A DNA stretch of 64,000 bases from positions 1 through 64,000 of the forward strand of contig NZ_AUCW01000016.1 of NCBI RefSeq assembly GCF_000429965.1, in the 5' to 3' direction. Both the position numbers and the translations under genes were made by a program. Position 1 is the first letter of the stretch. Each line of letters opens with the position of its first letter. This document shows, in pieces, positions 7,916 through 17,644 of the stretch. Below the pieces are notes generated by a model. It saw nothing but the letters and a program-made list of their open reading frames with translations. It was not told the DNA's origin and did not search any database. The DNA is from Desulfogranum mediterraneum DSM 13871. GTDB lineage: Bacteria; Desulfobacterota; Desulfobulbia; Desulfobulbales; Desulfobulbaceae.

Positions 7916-10273
7916 GTGAAGCACTCTACTACTCAGTCCCCGATCATCAGCCTTGTTTGTACGCTCGCCCTTGTGGTCAGCCTGCTGCCGGAGATGGTTT
8001 TGGCAGAAACGGTTGATGCCCTGCAATGGGAGATTACCGCCGATAAACTGACCCGCTACGAAGACCCGCCCACGGTGATTGCCGAGGGCAACGTGGTCCT
8101 GGAAAAGAAGGAGTCGGTCACCCGCCGGAAAAAGAAGCAAAAGGGTGATGGCTGGAGCGATCTCCTGGGCGAAGAGCCGGCTCCGGCAGAGGAGCCGGAG
8201 GCCGTGGCCGAGGGCGAGCCGGCGGACCAGGATGACGAGGATAAGCTGGTCACCACCACCAAGGTGCTCACCACCATCAAGGCCGACTGGATGGTCTACG
8301 ATGCCGACCTGGGTCGGGTCAAGGCCAGGGGCAACCTGGTCATCGATGTCGGGCCCGATCAGTTGAGCGCCGAATCAGGGGTGGTTGACCTGGAACATGA
8401 AACCGGTACCTTTGAAAATGCCTCCATCATCCGCCAGTACAAGGATATGCACCTGGAAGGCAGGGTGGTGGAGAAGACCGGCGATCTGACCTATCACATC
8501 GAAGACGGCTGGATCATTACCTGTAAGTTGAAGGAGGACGAGACGCCCCCCTGGAGTTTCGGGGCAGCCGATGCCGAGATCACCGATGGCGGTTATGCCT
8601 TCTTAAAGCACGCCACCTTCAGGATCAAGGATGTACCGGTCTTTTACTCGCCCTACATGATCCTGCCGGCCAAACGCACCCGGCAGACCGGTTTCCTCTT
8701 CCCCGCCATCTCCACCTCGGATCGGGACGGCTTTGGTTTTGAGCTGCCCTTCTTCATCAACCTCTCCCGCAGCAGCGACATCACCCTCTACCCCCAGTAC
8801 ATGGCGGAACGGGGCTTGATGCTGGGCGGCGAGTTCCGCTATATCGCCGATACCACGGATAAGGGGGCCATCATGGCCAACTACCTCTCCGACGACCTCA
8901 GCGACCCCTCCCAGGTGGAGTACTACCAGGAGACCGGCTATACCCATACCAACAAGGATCGCTACTGGATCCGGGGTAAGGCCGACCATGACTTCGGGGA
9001 ATGGACCACCCGCTTTGACCTGGACGTGGTCTCGGACAAGGACTACCTCACCGAGTTTACCTCCGGTCTCACCGGATTCACCACCAGCCATAACCGTTTC
9101 CTGGAGATCTTTGGTCGGGGATTTCAGAATAAGAGCGAACAGTTCAGAAACAATACCGCCGAGATTCTCCGCTCCTGGGACAACGGCACCTCGCTCCAGG
9201 GGCAGTTCCTGGTGGTTAACGACCTCTCAGATCCCGATGTCTCTCCCTCGCGGCTGTGGAAGCTCCCCTCCCTCTCCTATACCGGGCTGCTGCCGGTCTA
9301 TGACAACTCGGGCATCGATTTCTCCTGGAACGCCGACTATGTCAACTACTGGCGGGAAGAGGGGGTCGGCGCCCATCGGGTTGATCTTCATCCCAAGCTG
9401 ACCATGGCCGTGCCCCTGAGCAAGTACCTGGAGACCACGGTCCGGGCCGGGGTCAGGGATACCTTTTACGCGCTCCAGGTCAACGGCGATAATCAGGAGG
9501 CCAACGGCACCTTCGAAGACGGGGACACCCAAAACCGCCTGCTGGCCGACTTTGGCGCCGAGATCGGCACCACCATGATCGGGGATTTTAATGCCGATTT
9601 TGGCGAAATCTATGCCTTCAGCCATACCTTCCGGCCCTATGTCTCCTATGACTTCATCTCCGATGATGACCAGGACGATCTGCCCAAGCTGGACAGCGTC
9701 GATACCATAGGCGATAAAAATATCATCTACTATGGGATCGATAACTTCTTCGACATCTTCGGGGAAAAGAACGAAAAGAAGTATGAGCGTAACTACGGCT
9801 ACCTGAAGATCAAGCAGGGCTATGACCTGCGCAACGCGGAGAGCGACACCCCCCTCACTCCCATCGACGCGCAACTGGCCTACTACCCCCTGGAAGACCT
9901 GCGCCTCAAGTATAAGACCGAGATCGATGTCTACGGCGATGGGGTCTTTGCCCATACCGTGGAGGCGGACCTGCGCAGCAACCGCGGCGATTATCTCTCT
10001 GCCGACTATAAGTACAATGACCTCAAGAACACCAACTCCATTCGCGCCGATGCCTGGCTGGTCCTGCCCTGGAACTTTGCCGTGGGCTACGGCATCGAGC
10101 GGGCCATCGAGGCAGAACGGACCATTGAGGAGGAGTTCCGGCTGCTCTATCAACCGGCCTGTTGGTCCGTGGAGTTCCTCTCCAACTACAAGCCCGGCAA
10201 TCAGACCTACATGATCATGTTCAGACTGGCCAACATCGGCAACCCCCTGGGCCTGGATCTGCCCGGTTTCTAG
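7916..10273 (+). CDS. lptD: LPS-assembly protein LptD (outer membrane)
   Basis: A 785-residue LptD/OstA-type protein that inserts lipopolysaccharide into the outer leaflet of the outer membrane with the lipoprotein LptE. A GTG start at 7916 is chosen: GAGGAG lies 9 nt upstream, and it opens a classical signal peptide (short polar N-region, hydrophobic ISLVCTLALVVSLL, then Ala cleavage site near residue 30). The N-terminal half is the periplasmic OstA/LptA-like jellyroll (VIAEGNVVLEKKES, MVYDADLGRVKARGNLVID). It carries a charged insertion around residues 65-110. The remainder is the beta-barrel with alternating aromatic strands and the family segments TRQTGFLFPAIS and PYVSYDF. The protein ends in Gly-Phe. 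It shows the cell has a diderm LPS-type envelope. Confidence 0.9.
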   Translation: MKHSTTQSPIISLVCTLALVVSLLPEMVLAETVDALQWEITADKLTRYEDPPTVIAEGNVVLEKKESVTRRKKKQKGDGWSDLLGEEPAPAEEPEAVAEGEPADQDDEDKLVTTTKVLTTIKADWMVYDADLGRVKARGNLVIDVGPDQLSAESGVVDLEHETGTFENASIIRQYKDMHLEGRVVEKTGDLTYHIEDGWIITCKLKEDETPPWSFGAADAEITDGGYAFLKHATFRIKDVPVFYSPYMILPAKRTRQTGFLFPAISTSDRDGFGFELPFFINLSRSSDITLYPQYMAERGLMLGGEFRYIADTTDKGAIMANYLSDDLSDPSQVEYYQETGYTHTNKDRYWIRGKADHDFGEWTTRFDLDVVSDKDYLTEFTSGLTGFTTSHNRFLEIFGRGFQNKSEQFRNNTAEILRSWDNGTSLQGQFLVVNDLSDPDVSPSRLWKLPSLSYTGLLPVYDNSGIDFSWNADYVNYWREEGVGAHRVDLHPKLTMAVPLSKYLETTVRAGVRDTFYALQVNGDNQEANGTFEDGDTQNRLLADFGAEIGTTMIGDFNADFGEIYAFSHTFRPYVSYDFISDDDQDDLPKLDSVDTIGDKNIIYYGIDNFFDIFGEKNEKKYERNYGYLKIKQGYDLRNAESDTPLTPIDAQLAYYPLEDLRLKYKTEIDVYGDGVFAHTVEADLRSNRGDYLSADYKYNDLKNTNSIRADAWLVLPWNFAVGYGIERAIEAERTIEEEFRLLYQPACWSVEFLSNYKPGNQTYMIMFRLANIGNPLGLDLPGF

Positions 10274-10289
10274 CCCAGGAGTCACGGCC

Positions 10290-11252
10290 ATGGAGTATAT
10301 CGATGTCTTTAACGGCGATGCCGACGGGATCTGTGCCCTCCATCAGCTCCGTCTGGCCTCACCGGTGGAGCAGAGTCGGCTGATCACCGGGGTGAAACGG
10401 GATATCCGTCTGCTCCGGCAGCTCAGCGGGGTCAGGGGGGCCCGAATCACGGTCCTGGATATCTCCCTGGATCGCAATCGGCCGGAACTGGAGCAACTCC
10501 TGGCGGCCGACAACCAGCTGGTCTACATCGATCACCACTACAGCGGTGACATCCCCGACTCCCCGGCCCTGGAGGTGCGGATCGATCCCAGTGAGCAGAC
10601 CTGCACCTCCCTGCTGGTCGACACGCTCCTGGGGGGTCAGCATACCACCTGGGCCCTGGCCGGTGCCTTTGGCGATAATCTGGACGAGGTGGCCGCAGAG
10701 CGGGGCAGGAAGATCGGCCTGAACAGCGATCAGTTGGAGTGTCTCCGGGAGATCGGCCAACTGCTCAACTACAATGGCTACGGTTTCAGCACCGAGGATC
10801 TGCTGATCCACCCGGCAGAGCTCTTTCGGGAGGTGCAGCCCTATGAGGATCCCCTGGATTTTTATCACCAGTCCCGCACCCTGGAGATGCTCCAACAGGG
10901 CTATGACAACGATATGGGCCAGGCCCGGGAACTTACGCCCCTCAGGGAAACCGAGGGCAGCCGGATCTTTCAACTCCCCAACCAGCCCTGGTCCAGGCGG
11001 GTGGTCGGGGTCTTTTCCAACCTGATCGCCCGGGAGCAACCCACCAAGGCCCATGCCGTCGTCATTGTCAACCACGACCAGAGCCTTCGGATCAGTGTCC
11101 GTGCACCGATGAACAAGCGCAAGGGCGCCGATCAGCTCTGCCGCCAGTTTCCCAGCGGAGGCGGTCGAGCCGCTGCCGCCGGGATCAACAGCCTGCCCGC
11201 TGAACTGGTCGAGCAGTTCTATCGTCAATTTTCAGACCATTTCAGCCGCTGA
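10290..11252 (+). CDS. DHH-family phosphoesterase
   Basis: A 320-residue protein of the DHH superfamily. Metal-binding motifs are NGDADG (residues 8-13) and DHH (Asp81-His83), and there is a C-terminal DHHA1-like GGGRAAAAG segment. Characterised relatives include RecJ, oligoribonucleases and cyclic-dinucleotide phosphodiesterases. This short stand-alone form lacks CBS, GGDEF or membrane parts, so the substrate is not predictable. AGGAG lies 8 nt upstream of the ATG. It follows lptD by 16 nt on the same strand and is probably co-transcribed with it. Confidence 0.8.
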   Translation: MEYIDVFNGDADGICALHQLRLASPVEQSRLITGVKRDIRLLRQLSGVRGARITVLDISLDRNRPELEQLLAADNQLVYIDHHYSGDIPDSPALEVRIDPSEQTCTSLLVDTLLGGQHTTWALAGAFGDNLDEVAAERGRKIGLNSDQLECLREIGQLLNYNGYGFSTEDLLIHPAELFREVQPYEDPLDFYHQSRTLEMLQQGYDNDMGQARELTPLRETEGSRIFQLPNQPWSRRVVGVFSNLIAREQPTKAHAVVIVNHDQSLRISVRAPMNKRKGADQLCRQFPSGGGRAAAAGINSLPAELVEQFYRQFSDHFSR

Positions 11253-11645
11253 TCTGCCTGGATGGTTGAGAGAGGCTAGGCTGTCCCCGAGTATCTTCCC
11301 TTCCGCTGAAACTCTTTCTGCATCGTCAGACCACCCCTGTCAGCCGGGCCCTGTCCCGTCCCCATGGCCGCGGAGGGCAGGAATGTCCTCTTCATTCGGT
11401 CCTGGTCGTCCACCCCGGCCCAGCTGCAATATTTTCCGGGAAAACTTTAAGATCCAATGTCTTGTCCTGGAGGTACAGGGGGGAGGAAGAGGAGCGGACA
11501 GGGCCCCTCTTGTCCCTGTCCGGGTTATCGGGACAGGGGACTCCGGCGTGACCTGGGAAGGTTCCTTCCCGCTCCGTCCGGCAGCGGAACAGCCAGGCTG
11601 TTGAGCGCGGCCAAGCCAACCCAGACCAAGGAGAGCCCTTTGCCC
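11253..11645. other. Gene-free stretch of ~390 bp upstream of mltA
   Basis: No coding frame is convincing here. An 8-bp hairpin CCCTGTCC/GGACAGGG (11514-11521 with 11531-11538, 9-nt loop) is present but has no T-run after it, so it is not called a terminator. The mltA ribosome-binding site AAGGAG is at 11628-11633. Confidence 0.4.
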
Positions 11646-12848
11646 ATGATGTCTTTGTCCAAGATGCGGACCCTGCTGTCAGCCCTGGCCAGGTATCTTC
11701 CGGCCGCCTGTGCAGGGCTTTTGCTGAGCCTGGCCAGTCTCCAGGCAGCCACCCTTGTCTCTGGCCAGCGTTTCCCGGGATTCAGCGATGACCTGGATTA
11801 TGAGGCGCTGATCCCTGCTCTGGAGCGGAGCCTGACCTACCTGCAGCGGGTTCCCCCGGCCAGTCGCTACACCCTGGGTGAGCGACGCTGCAGCCCTGCG
11901 GAGCTGATTGCCTCCATCAGGACCCTCCGGAGGCTGGTGGCTGCCCGGCCGAAGCCTGAACAACTCCGTAGACAGCTCCGTCGTCTCTTTGAGGTCTACC
12001 AGGCCGACGGCCTGTCTGGATCCCCAAAGGGGACCATGCTGGTCACCAGCTATTACCAGCCCCATTTTGCCGGCAGCCTGGAACCCTCGGCCGAGTATGC
12101 CTTTCCCCTCTACTCCCTTCCCAACGACCTGGTGCTCCGCCATGGTGGCGGCAGCGACCCTTCTCCAGGCAGGGAGATCGGCCGCCTGGAAGGGGGCCGC
12201 TTTGTTCCCTACTGGACCAGGGGCGAGATCGAGGAGCAGCGTCTGCTCTTTGGTCAGGAGCTGGTCTGGCTGCGCAGTCCGCTGGATGCCTTCATCCTCC
12301 ATATCCAGGGGTCTGGTTTGATTACCCTGCGCGATGGGAGGGTGCTCGGGGTCCACTATGCGCTCCGTAACGGTCGACCCTACCGCAGCATCGGCAAGCT
12401 GCTGGTGGAGAGCGGCAGGATGCGCCTGGAGGAGGCCAGTATGACCACCATCCGCACCTACCTCACTGCCCATCCCCAGGAACGTGACCAGGTCTTGCAC
12501 CACAACGAATCGTTCATATTTTTTAAATGGAGCACCAGCCGTGGCGCGGTGGGAAGTATCGGTCAGGAACTCACCCCCGGCCGTTCCATTGCCGCGGACC
12601 AACGTTACTTCCCTCCCGGGGCACCGGCCTTTCTGATCTCCAGGAAACCCCTGCTCCAGGGTGAGCGGGTGGTTGGCTGGGACGAGCTCCGCCGTTTTGT
12701 CACCATCCAGGACAGCGGTTCGGCCATCAAGGGTCCTGGACGGGTGGATCTGTTCTGGGGAAGCGGGGCAGCGGCCGGGAATGCCGCGGGCCGGATGAAG
12801 GAGGATGGGGCCCTCTATATCCTGCTGCTCAAAGAGAACCCTCGCTGA
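11646..12848 (+). CDS. mltA: Lytic murein transglycosylase A (MltA-type)
   Basis: A 400-residue MltA-family lytic transglycosylase that cleaves the MurNAc-GlcNAc bond of peptidoglycan to form 1,6-anhydro-MurNAc. An N-terminal hydrophobic signal segment (residues ~10-30, ending LASLQAA) directs export; I see no lipobox cysteine at the expected place, so it may be periplasmic rather than a lipoprotein. The MltA core contains YYQPHFAGS, FILHIQGSG and YRSIGK. The C-terminal 3D domain has the catalytic aspartates in FVTIQDSGSAIKGPGRVDLF. The ATG at 11646 is immediately followed by a second ATG; AAGGAG is 12 nt upstream of the first. It is followed by the SAM hydrolase gene. Confidence 0.88.
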   Translation: MMSLSKMRTLLSALARYLPAACAGLLLSLASLQAATLVSGQRFPGFSDDLDYEALIPALERSLTYLQRVPPASRYTLGERRCSPAELIASIRTLRRLVAARPKPEQLRRQLRRLFEVYQADGLSGSPKGTMLVTSYYQPHFAGSLEPSAEYAFPLYSLPNDLVLRHGGGSDPSPGREIGRLEGGRFVPYWTRGEIEEQRLLFGQELVWLRSPLDAFILHIQGSGLITLRDGRVLGVHYALRNGRPYRSIGKLLVESGRMRLEEASMTTIRTYLTAHPQERDQVLHHNESFIFFKWSTSRGAVGSIGQELTPGRSIAADQRYFPPGAPAFLISRKPLLQGERVVGWDELRRFVTIQDSGSAIKGPGRVDLFWGSGAAAGNAAGRMKEDGALYILLLKENPR

Positions 12849-12918
12849 TCCCCTTGCCAGGGATTGCCTGGAGAATAACCCTGTGATCTCGCCCCTGGGG
12901 GAGATCTTGGAGGAGAAT

Positions 12919-13725
12919 ATGGAACCGTCCGGTATCGTTACCCTGATCACTGATTTTGGCCTGAGCGACCCCTATGTGGGCCAGCTGAAGGGCGCCCTGC
13001 TCTCCAGTTGGCGGGCGGTGCAGATTGTCGATATCTGTCATCAGGTTCAGCGCCACGGCCTGCTGGAGGGTGCCTACTGTCTGGCCACCAGTTATCATCA
13101 TTTCCCAGCAGGCACCGTCCACCTGATCGTGGTGGATCCGGGGGTGGGCACGGACCGGGCCATCCTGGCTGCCCAGGGAGACGGCCACCTCTTCATTGCC
13201 CCGGACAACGGCCTGCTTTCCATCCTTTTGGCCGGTCATAAGATTCAGAGTCTCCACAGGGTGGGCCATTCCCAGGCCGGGGTGAGCGCCACCTTCCACG
13301 GTCGCGATATCATGGCCCCCCTGGCCGCGGATCTGGCTCGGGGACGCTCATTGAAGAGTCTGGGGGAGGAGTATGCCCCAGCTGACTGTATCCTCCTGGA
13401 GGCTGGGCGGGTGGAGCAGGGAGAAGGGGAGGTACGCGGCGCAGTGCTGCGCATCGACAGCTTCGGCAATATCCGGACCTCCATCCGGGCCACGGACCTC
13501 ACGGCCCTGCGCCTGGATCTGCCCCTTGAGGTTGAGCTTAGCGGCCAGAGGATGGTGATGCTCCTCTCCTGGACCTATGGCCTGCTCGATGGAGGGCGGC
13601 CCGGGCTCTTATGGGACAGTGACGGCTTTCTGGAGGTTGCCGTCAATCAGGGCGATGCGGCGGCCCTCCTGGGCGTGGAACAGGGGGCTGCGGTGGTTCT
13701 CCGCCAGGTGAGCATCAGGCAATAA
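12919..13725 (+). CDS. SAM hydroxide adenosyltransferase (DUF62 family)
   Basis: A 268-residue member of the DUF62/SAM hydroxide adenosyltransferase family, which hydrolyses S-adenosylmethionine to adenosine and methionine. Motifs are TDFGLSDPYVGQLKG at the N-terminus, VVDPGVG, DNGLL and FHGRDIMAPLAADLARG. The C-terminal domain has DSFGNIRTS. The ATG at 12919 has GGAGG 5 nt upstream and matches the family start; the frame is open farther back into mltA. It relates to bacterial chlorinase/fluorinase enzymes, but those are rarer and use halide. The transcript ends at the terminator at 13739. The physiological role of the family is unclear. Confidence 0.88.
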   Translation: MEPSGIVTLITDFGLSDPYVGQLKGALLSSWRAVQIVDICHQVQRHGLLEGAYCLATSYHHFPAGTVHLIVVDPGVGTDRAILAAQGDGHLFIAPDNGLLSILLAGHKIQSLHRVGHSQAGVSATFHGRDIMAPLAADLARGRSLKSLGEEYAPADCILLEAGRVEQGEGEVRGAVLRIDSFGNIRTSIRATDLTALRLDLPLEVELSGQRMVMLLSWTYGLLDGGRPGLLWDSDGFLEVAVNQGDAAALLGVEQGAAVVLRQVSIRQ

Positions 13726-13738
13726 GGCAGGCAGAGAG

Positions 13739-13777
13739 GGCTTAGGGCAGGCCGTTTACCTGGCCTAAGCCTTTTTT
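13739..13777 (+). terminator. Intrinsic terminator after the SAM hydrolase gene
   Basis: GGCTTAGG (13739-13746) pairs with CCTAAGCC (13764-13771), and CAGG/CCTG pair inside around a CCGTTTA loop. Six T residues follow at 13772-13777. It lies 14 nt after the stop codon and faces the convergent aroA gene. Confidence 0.88.
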
Positions 13778-13842
13778 GAGAAGAGAGCTGCCTGAAAAAG
13801 GCGGCTCATCATCGCCACTCCTTGAGCCAGCTCTGGTCAGCT

Positions 13843-15120
13843 CTAGTCACGGAGCAGGTCGAATCGTTGCCAGAAATCGGGAAAGGACTTGGCCACACAG
13901 CTCTCGCCGCTGATCCTGATCCCGGGGATACGCAGCCCGGCCACGGCAAAACACATGGCCATGCGATGGTCTTCGTAGGTCTCCAGGGTGGCGCCATGGA
14001 GGTTGCTGCCGCCGGAGCGGCCGTGGATGCGAATCCGGTCCTGCTCCTCCTCCACCTCGGCGCCGAGCTTGCGCAACTCGCTCACCACGGCCGCTACCCG
14101 GTCGCACTCCTTGATCCGGAGATGCTCGATGTTGTTGATGGTGGTGGTTCCCTCGGCAAAGGCAGCCACCACCGCCAGGGTCGGGGCCACATCGGGCATG
14201 TCGCCCATGTCCACCTCTATGGCCTCCAACCTCTCAGGTCCCCTGACCTCTAAACCGGCAGCCGTCTGGCGCACTTCACATCCCATCCGGGCCAACAGCG
14301 GTACCAGGCCGGCATCGCCCTGGAGCGAGGGGACAGGGACATTGGCCACCGTCACCCTGCCGCGGCTGATGGCTGCTGCGGCCCAGAAATAGGAGGCGCT
14401 GGAGGCATCGCCCTCGATGGCGTAGTCTTGTCCCTGGTAGGAGCCCTGGGGAATCCGGAAGTAGTTGAGCCGGGGGGCAGCCTCAACCCGGATGCCGAAG
14501 TCTGCCATCACCGCCAGGGTCATCTCCACATAGGGCTGGGAGAGGACCTCGCCCAGGACCTCAAGTTCGGCCGGAGCTGCCGCATAGGGGGCCACCAGCA
14601 GCAGGGAGGAGAGATACTGGCTGGATTGGCCCTCCGGGAGAATGGTCTTGCCGCCGGCAATGCCCTGGGCCTGGATGGTCAGGGGGGGACAGCCGTTGGC
14701 GGCATCACTTCGGATATCCACCTTCCAGCCGGTGAGGGCCTCCATCAGCGGTGAGATGGGACGCTCTCTCATCCGTCTGCTGCCGTTGATCTGAAAGCGA
14801 CCCCTTCCCAGGGCCACCACTGAGGTCAGAAAACGGGTGGCAGTGCCGTTATTGCCCAGGTAGATCTCCTGGGTCGGTGTCTCCAGGCGGCCGCCACAGC
14901 CCTGGACCTGCCACTGGCCAGGGTCCTGGTCATCGATCCGGACGCCCATGGAGCGTAGGGCGCCGATGGTATAGGCCGTATCTTCACTGGCCAGGGGGCC
15001 GCTCAGGCAGGAGTTGCCCTGGGCCAGGGCAGCGGCGATCAGGGCACGCTGGGTCAGGCTCTTGGAGCCGGGAACAGAGATGGTGGTATCTATACGGGGT
15101 ACGGGAATGATTTCTATCAT
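13843..15120 (-). CDS. aroA: 3-phosphoshikimate 1-carboxyvinyltransferase (EPSP synthase)
   Basis: A 425-residue EPSP synthase, the sixth step of the shikimate pathway, joining shikimate-3-phosphate and phosphoenolpyruvate. The N-terminus has the substrate-binding GSKSLTQRALIAAAL. Next come LGNNGTATRFLTS (PEP-binding loop), DASSASYF and the C-terminal RIKECDR and YEDHRMAMCFA. The glycine loop reads NNGTATRF, where the usual sequence is N-A-G-T-A-x-R, so Ala is replaced by Asn; this is near a site that affects glyphosate binding in the family. The ATG at 15120 matches the family start, although the frame is open into aroE. It is the last gene of the pyrK-aroA operon. Confidence 0.93.
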   Translation of the reverse strand: MIEIIPVPRIDTTISVPGSKSLTQRALIAAALAQGNSCLSGPLASEDTAYTIGALRSMGVRIDDQDPGQWQVQGCGGRLETPTQEIYLGNNGTATRFLTSVVALGRGRFQINGSRRMRERPISPLMEALTGWKVDIRSDAANGCPPLTIQAQGIAGGKTILPEGQSSQYLSSLLLVAPYAAAPAELEVLGEVLSQPYVEMTLAVMADFGIRVEAAPRLNYFRIPQGSYQGQDYAIEGDASSASYFWAAAAISRGRVTVANVPVPSLQGDAGLVPLLARMGCEVRQTAAGLEVRGPERLEAIEVDMGDMPDVAPTLAVVAAFAEGTTTINNIEHLRIKECDRVAAVVSELRKLGAEVEEEQDRIRIHGRSGGSNLHGATLETYEDHRMAMCFAVAGLRIPGIRISGESCVAKSFPDFWQRFDLLRD

Positions 15121-15181
15121 GATCTCTCGGCGCTTGGGTTGAGGTGGGCGAGCTGGGATGTCTGCTGCGGTCAAGCAGGGA

Positions 15182-16015
15182 TCAGCCACCCTGGAGGGCG
15201 GAGAACAAAGCCTGACGCATGACCTCGGCAGGTGGTTCCTGGCCGGTCCAGATCTTGAACTGGGCCGCTCCCTGGTAGTGGAGCATGGCCAGGCCGTCGA
15301 TAACGGTGCAGCCGCAGGCCCGGGCCGCTCTGAGCAGGCGGGTCTCCAGGGGGGCGTAGACGATATCCATGACCACCCTGAAACCTGGGAGCAGTGCTTC
15401 CCGGATAGGGCACTCCTGGTCATGGGGTGCCATACCCACCGAGGTGGTGTTGATCAGGATCTCGCACTGCAGCCGGCCAATATCTTCCAGGGCTACGGCG
15501 TTGCAGCCCAGCTCGTTGGCCAGTTGCCTGGCCCTGTGGTGGGTCCGGTTGGCAATAAAGACCTCGACTCCGGCGTTGACCAGACCAAAGGCCACGGCCT
15601 TGGCAGCGCCGCCGGCACCCAGGATCAGAGCACTGCTGCCGCTTAGGGTGAGATGGTCGGCCAGGGCCCGGTTGGAACCGACCCAGTCGGTGTTGTAGCC
15701 GTGACAGTGGATGGTCTGATCCGAGCCCCGGTGGAAGGCCAGGGTGTTGACCGCCCCGATCTGGATGGCGGTGTGATCGAGCTCATCCACCCAGCGCATG
15801 ACCCCCTCCTTAAAGGGGACCGTGATCGAGGCTCCGCAAAATCCGAGCTGGCGCAGGCCGTCCACCGTGGCCTTGATATCCTCGGCCTGGATGGGGACAT
15901 AGGCGGCATTGATCCCCAGGTGGGCAAAGGCGGCATTGTGCATGGCCGGGCTCAGGGAGTGGCCCACCGGGTTGCCGACGATGGCGTAGAGTCGGGTTGT
16001 TCCGTTAATCTGCAT
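15182..16015 (-). CDS. aroE: Shikimate dehydrogenase (NADP+)
   Basis: A 277-residue AroE that reduces 3-dehydroshikimate to shikimate with NADPH. The shikimate-binding N-terminus has VGNPVGHSLSPAMHNAAF and the catalytic Lys in VPFKEG. The Rossmann domain contains the GAGGAAKAV loop, followed by ANRT, whose Arg contacts the NADP phosphate. The start at 16015 lies within the end of aroD (11-nt overlap), so translational coupling is likely. It sits between aroD and aroA in one operon and directly follows AroD in the pathway. Confidence 0.94.
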   Translation of the reverse strand: MQINGTTRLYAIVGNPVGHSLSPAMHNAAFAHLGINAAYVPIQAEDIKATVDGLRQLGFCGASITVPFKEGVMRWVDELDHTAIQIGAVNTLAFHRGSDQTIHCHGYNTDWVGSNRALADHLTLSGSSALILGAGGAAKAVAFGLVNAGVEVFIANRTHHRARQLANELGCNAVALEDIGRLQCEILINTTSVGMAPHDQECPIREALLPGFRVVMDIVYAPLETRLLRAARACGCTVIDGLAMLHYQGAAQFKIWTGQEPPAEVMRQALFSALQGG

Positions 16016-16706
16016 AGTCTTCAAAGAGTTGGATAAGGGATTGGCAGTGGGCTGCGGAGAGTTGACCCGGTGCGGTGGCACTGGCCTGGTCCAGGGCGAC
16101 ATAGTTCATGAAGCCGCCAAGGTAGAGGCCGGCAAAGCGGCTGATCCGGCCGGGGCCGCCCATGCAGAAGGCGCTTAAGGGAAAGGCTGCCTGGTGGGCG
16201 ATCTCCAGCAGTCCCAGGACCCGGATGACATCGTCGCTGTCCTGGGCCGTGGTAACGATCTTGCCGCAGTCGGCGCCGCTGGCCATCATCTGCTCCAGGG
16301 TCTGCCGGAGGTCGGCCTGGGGCGGGGTGGCTTTGAAGTCATGGCTGGAGACAATCACCTGGGTGGTCTTGTCCCTGGCCATGTCGATCAGGGCCAGGCG
16401 CCGCTCGGGTTCGGTGGCCAGTTCCAGATCGATGTAGGCGGCGTCGAGCTCAATGGCCCGGGCCAGCAGGGCCAGGCGCTGTTCCTCCGGGCCGGAGAAG
16501 TTGCCCCCCTCCCAAGCCGGGCGGTTGGTAAAGAGCAGGGGCCGCTCCATGGTGGCCAGCCAACTGCCGATATCGGGGTTTTCCAGGGTGTCCAGGCGGA
16601 TCTCCACCACGTCCGCCCGGGGGGCCAACCGCTGCAGCTCTTGGAGTTGGCCGCCAGGTTCGCCTCCGGCCAGGGAGACGCAGACCAGGCCGCGCCCGGG
16701 GCTCAT
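16005..16706 (-). CDS. aroD: 3-dehydroquinate dehydratase, type I
   Basis: A 233-residue class I dehydroquinase. The signature residues are present: EIRLD in the second strand, the general base His in VSSHDF, and the Schiff-base Lys in CGKIVTTA. It converts 3-dehydroquinate to 3-dehydroshikimate. The start overlaps the pyrD stop as ATGA (4 nt), and the 3' end overlaps the aroE start. The fused E-D arrangement of some bacteria and plants is split here into two overlapping genes. Confidence 0.94.
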   Translation of the reverse strand: MSPGRGLVCVSLAGGEPGGQLQELQRLAPRADVVEIRLDTLENPDIGSWLATMERPLLFTNRPAWEGGNFSGPEEQRLALLARAIELDAAYIDLELATEPERRLALIDMARDKTTQVIVSSHDFKATPPQADLRQTLEQMMASGADCGKIVTTAQDSDDVIRVLGLLEIAHQAAFPLSAFCMGGPGRISRFAGLYLGGFMNYVALDQASATAPGQLSAAHCQSLIQLFEDYAD

Positions 16707-17644
16707 GATCCATCCTCGATGATCAGGGAGCCGATCAGTTCTCCCAGGGACTCTTCCGGCTGGTCGCTGAGATAGTCGGCCAGGCCCTGGCGGATGGTAT
16801 CTGCTGCCGAGGGGGCGTAGAAGTTGGCGGTTCCCACCTGGACGGCGCTGGCGCCGGCCAGGAGAAACTCGATGGCATCTTCGGTGGTGCCGATGCCGCC
16901 GATGCCGATCACCGGGATACGCACATTGCTGGCCACCTGCCAGACCATCCGCAGGGCAACCGGCTTGATCGCCGGGCCGGAGAGTCCGCCGATGATGTTG
17001 CCCAGCCTGGGGCGTCGGGTGGTGGCATCGATGGCCATGCCGATCAGGGTGTTGATCAGGGAGATGCCGTCGGCACCGCCGTCTTCGACGGCCTTGGCCA
17101 TGGTCACGATATCGGTCACATTGGGGGAGAGCTTGACGATCACCGGCAGATCGGTGGCCGCCTTGACAGCAGCCGTGACCGCAGCGGCCATCTCCGGGGA
17201 GGTGCCGAAGGCGACCCCGCCCTTCTTGACATTGGGGCAGGAGATGTTGATCTCCAGGCCGTCTATCCCCTGGTGACCGGAGAGGTGCCGGGCCAGGGCC
17301 ACGTACTCCTCGACGGAATCACCCAGGATGTTGACCAGGACCTTGCATTTGATCTGTTGGAGAAAGGGCAGCTTGCGGACCAGGAACTGCTCCACGCCCA
17401 CATTCTCCAGGCCAATGGCGTTGAGCATGCCGCAGGGGGTCTCCACCACCCTGGGGGGAGGATTACCGGCGCGCGGCTCCAGCGAGATGCCCTTGACCAC
17501 GATGGCGCCGATCCGGTCCAGGTCGACAAAGGAGCTGAATTCCCGGCCATAGCCAAAGGTGCCGGAGGCGGTCATCACCGGGTTGGCCAGTTCCAGCCTG
17601 CCGATGTTGACCCTGAGATCAGGGGAAGGGTTTAGATTGTCCAT
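16703..17644 (-). CDS. pyrD: Dihydroorotate dehydrogenase 1B, catalytic subunit
   Basis: A 313-residue class 1B dihydroorotate dehydrogenase, FMN-dependent and cytosolic, which works with PyrK to pass electrons to NAD+. The FMN-binding N-terminus has [13 protein letters not shown]. The catalytic base Cys is in [12 protein letters not shown], and the phosphate-binding loops [22 protein letters not shown] and VQVGTA follow. Class 1B is indicated by the adjacent pyrK. It overlaps pyrK by 13 nt upstream and aroD by 4 nt downstream. Confidence 0.95.
   Translation of the reverse strand: MDNLNPSPDLRVNIGRLELANPVMTASGTFGYGREFSSFVDLDRIGAIVVKGISLEPRAGNPPPRVVETPCGMLNAIGLENVGVEQFLVRKLPFLQQIKCKVLVNILGDSVEEYVALARHLSGHQGIDGLEINISCPNVKKGGVAFGTSPEMAAAVTAAVKAATDLPVIVKLSPNVTDIVTMAKAVEDGGADGISLINTLIGMAIDATTRRPRLGNIIGGLSGPAIKPVALRMVWQVASNVRIPVIGIGGIGTTEDAIEFLLAGASAVQVGTANFYAPSAADTIRQGLADYLSDQPEESLGELIGSLIIEDGS

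Noticed and set aside
11514-11538. Hairpin CCCTGTCC/GGACAGGG upstream of mltA as terminator of the lptD-DHH transcript
   Set aside because: No T-run follows, and it lies more than 250 nt after the DHH stop codon.
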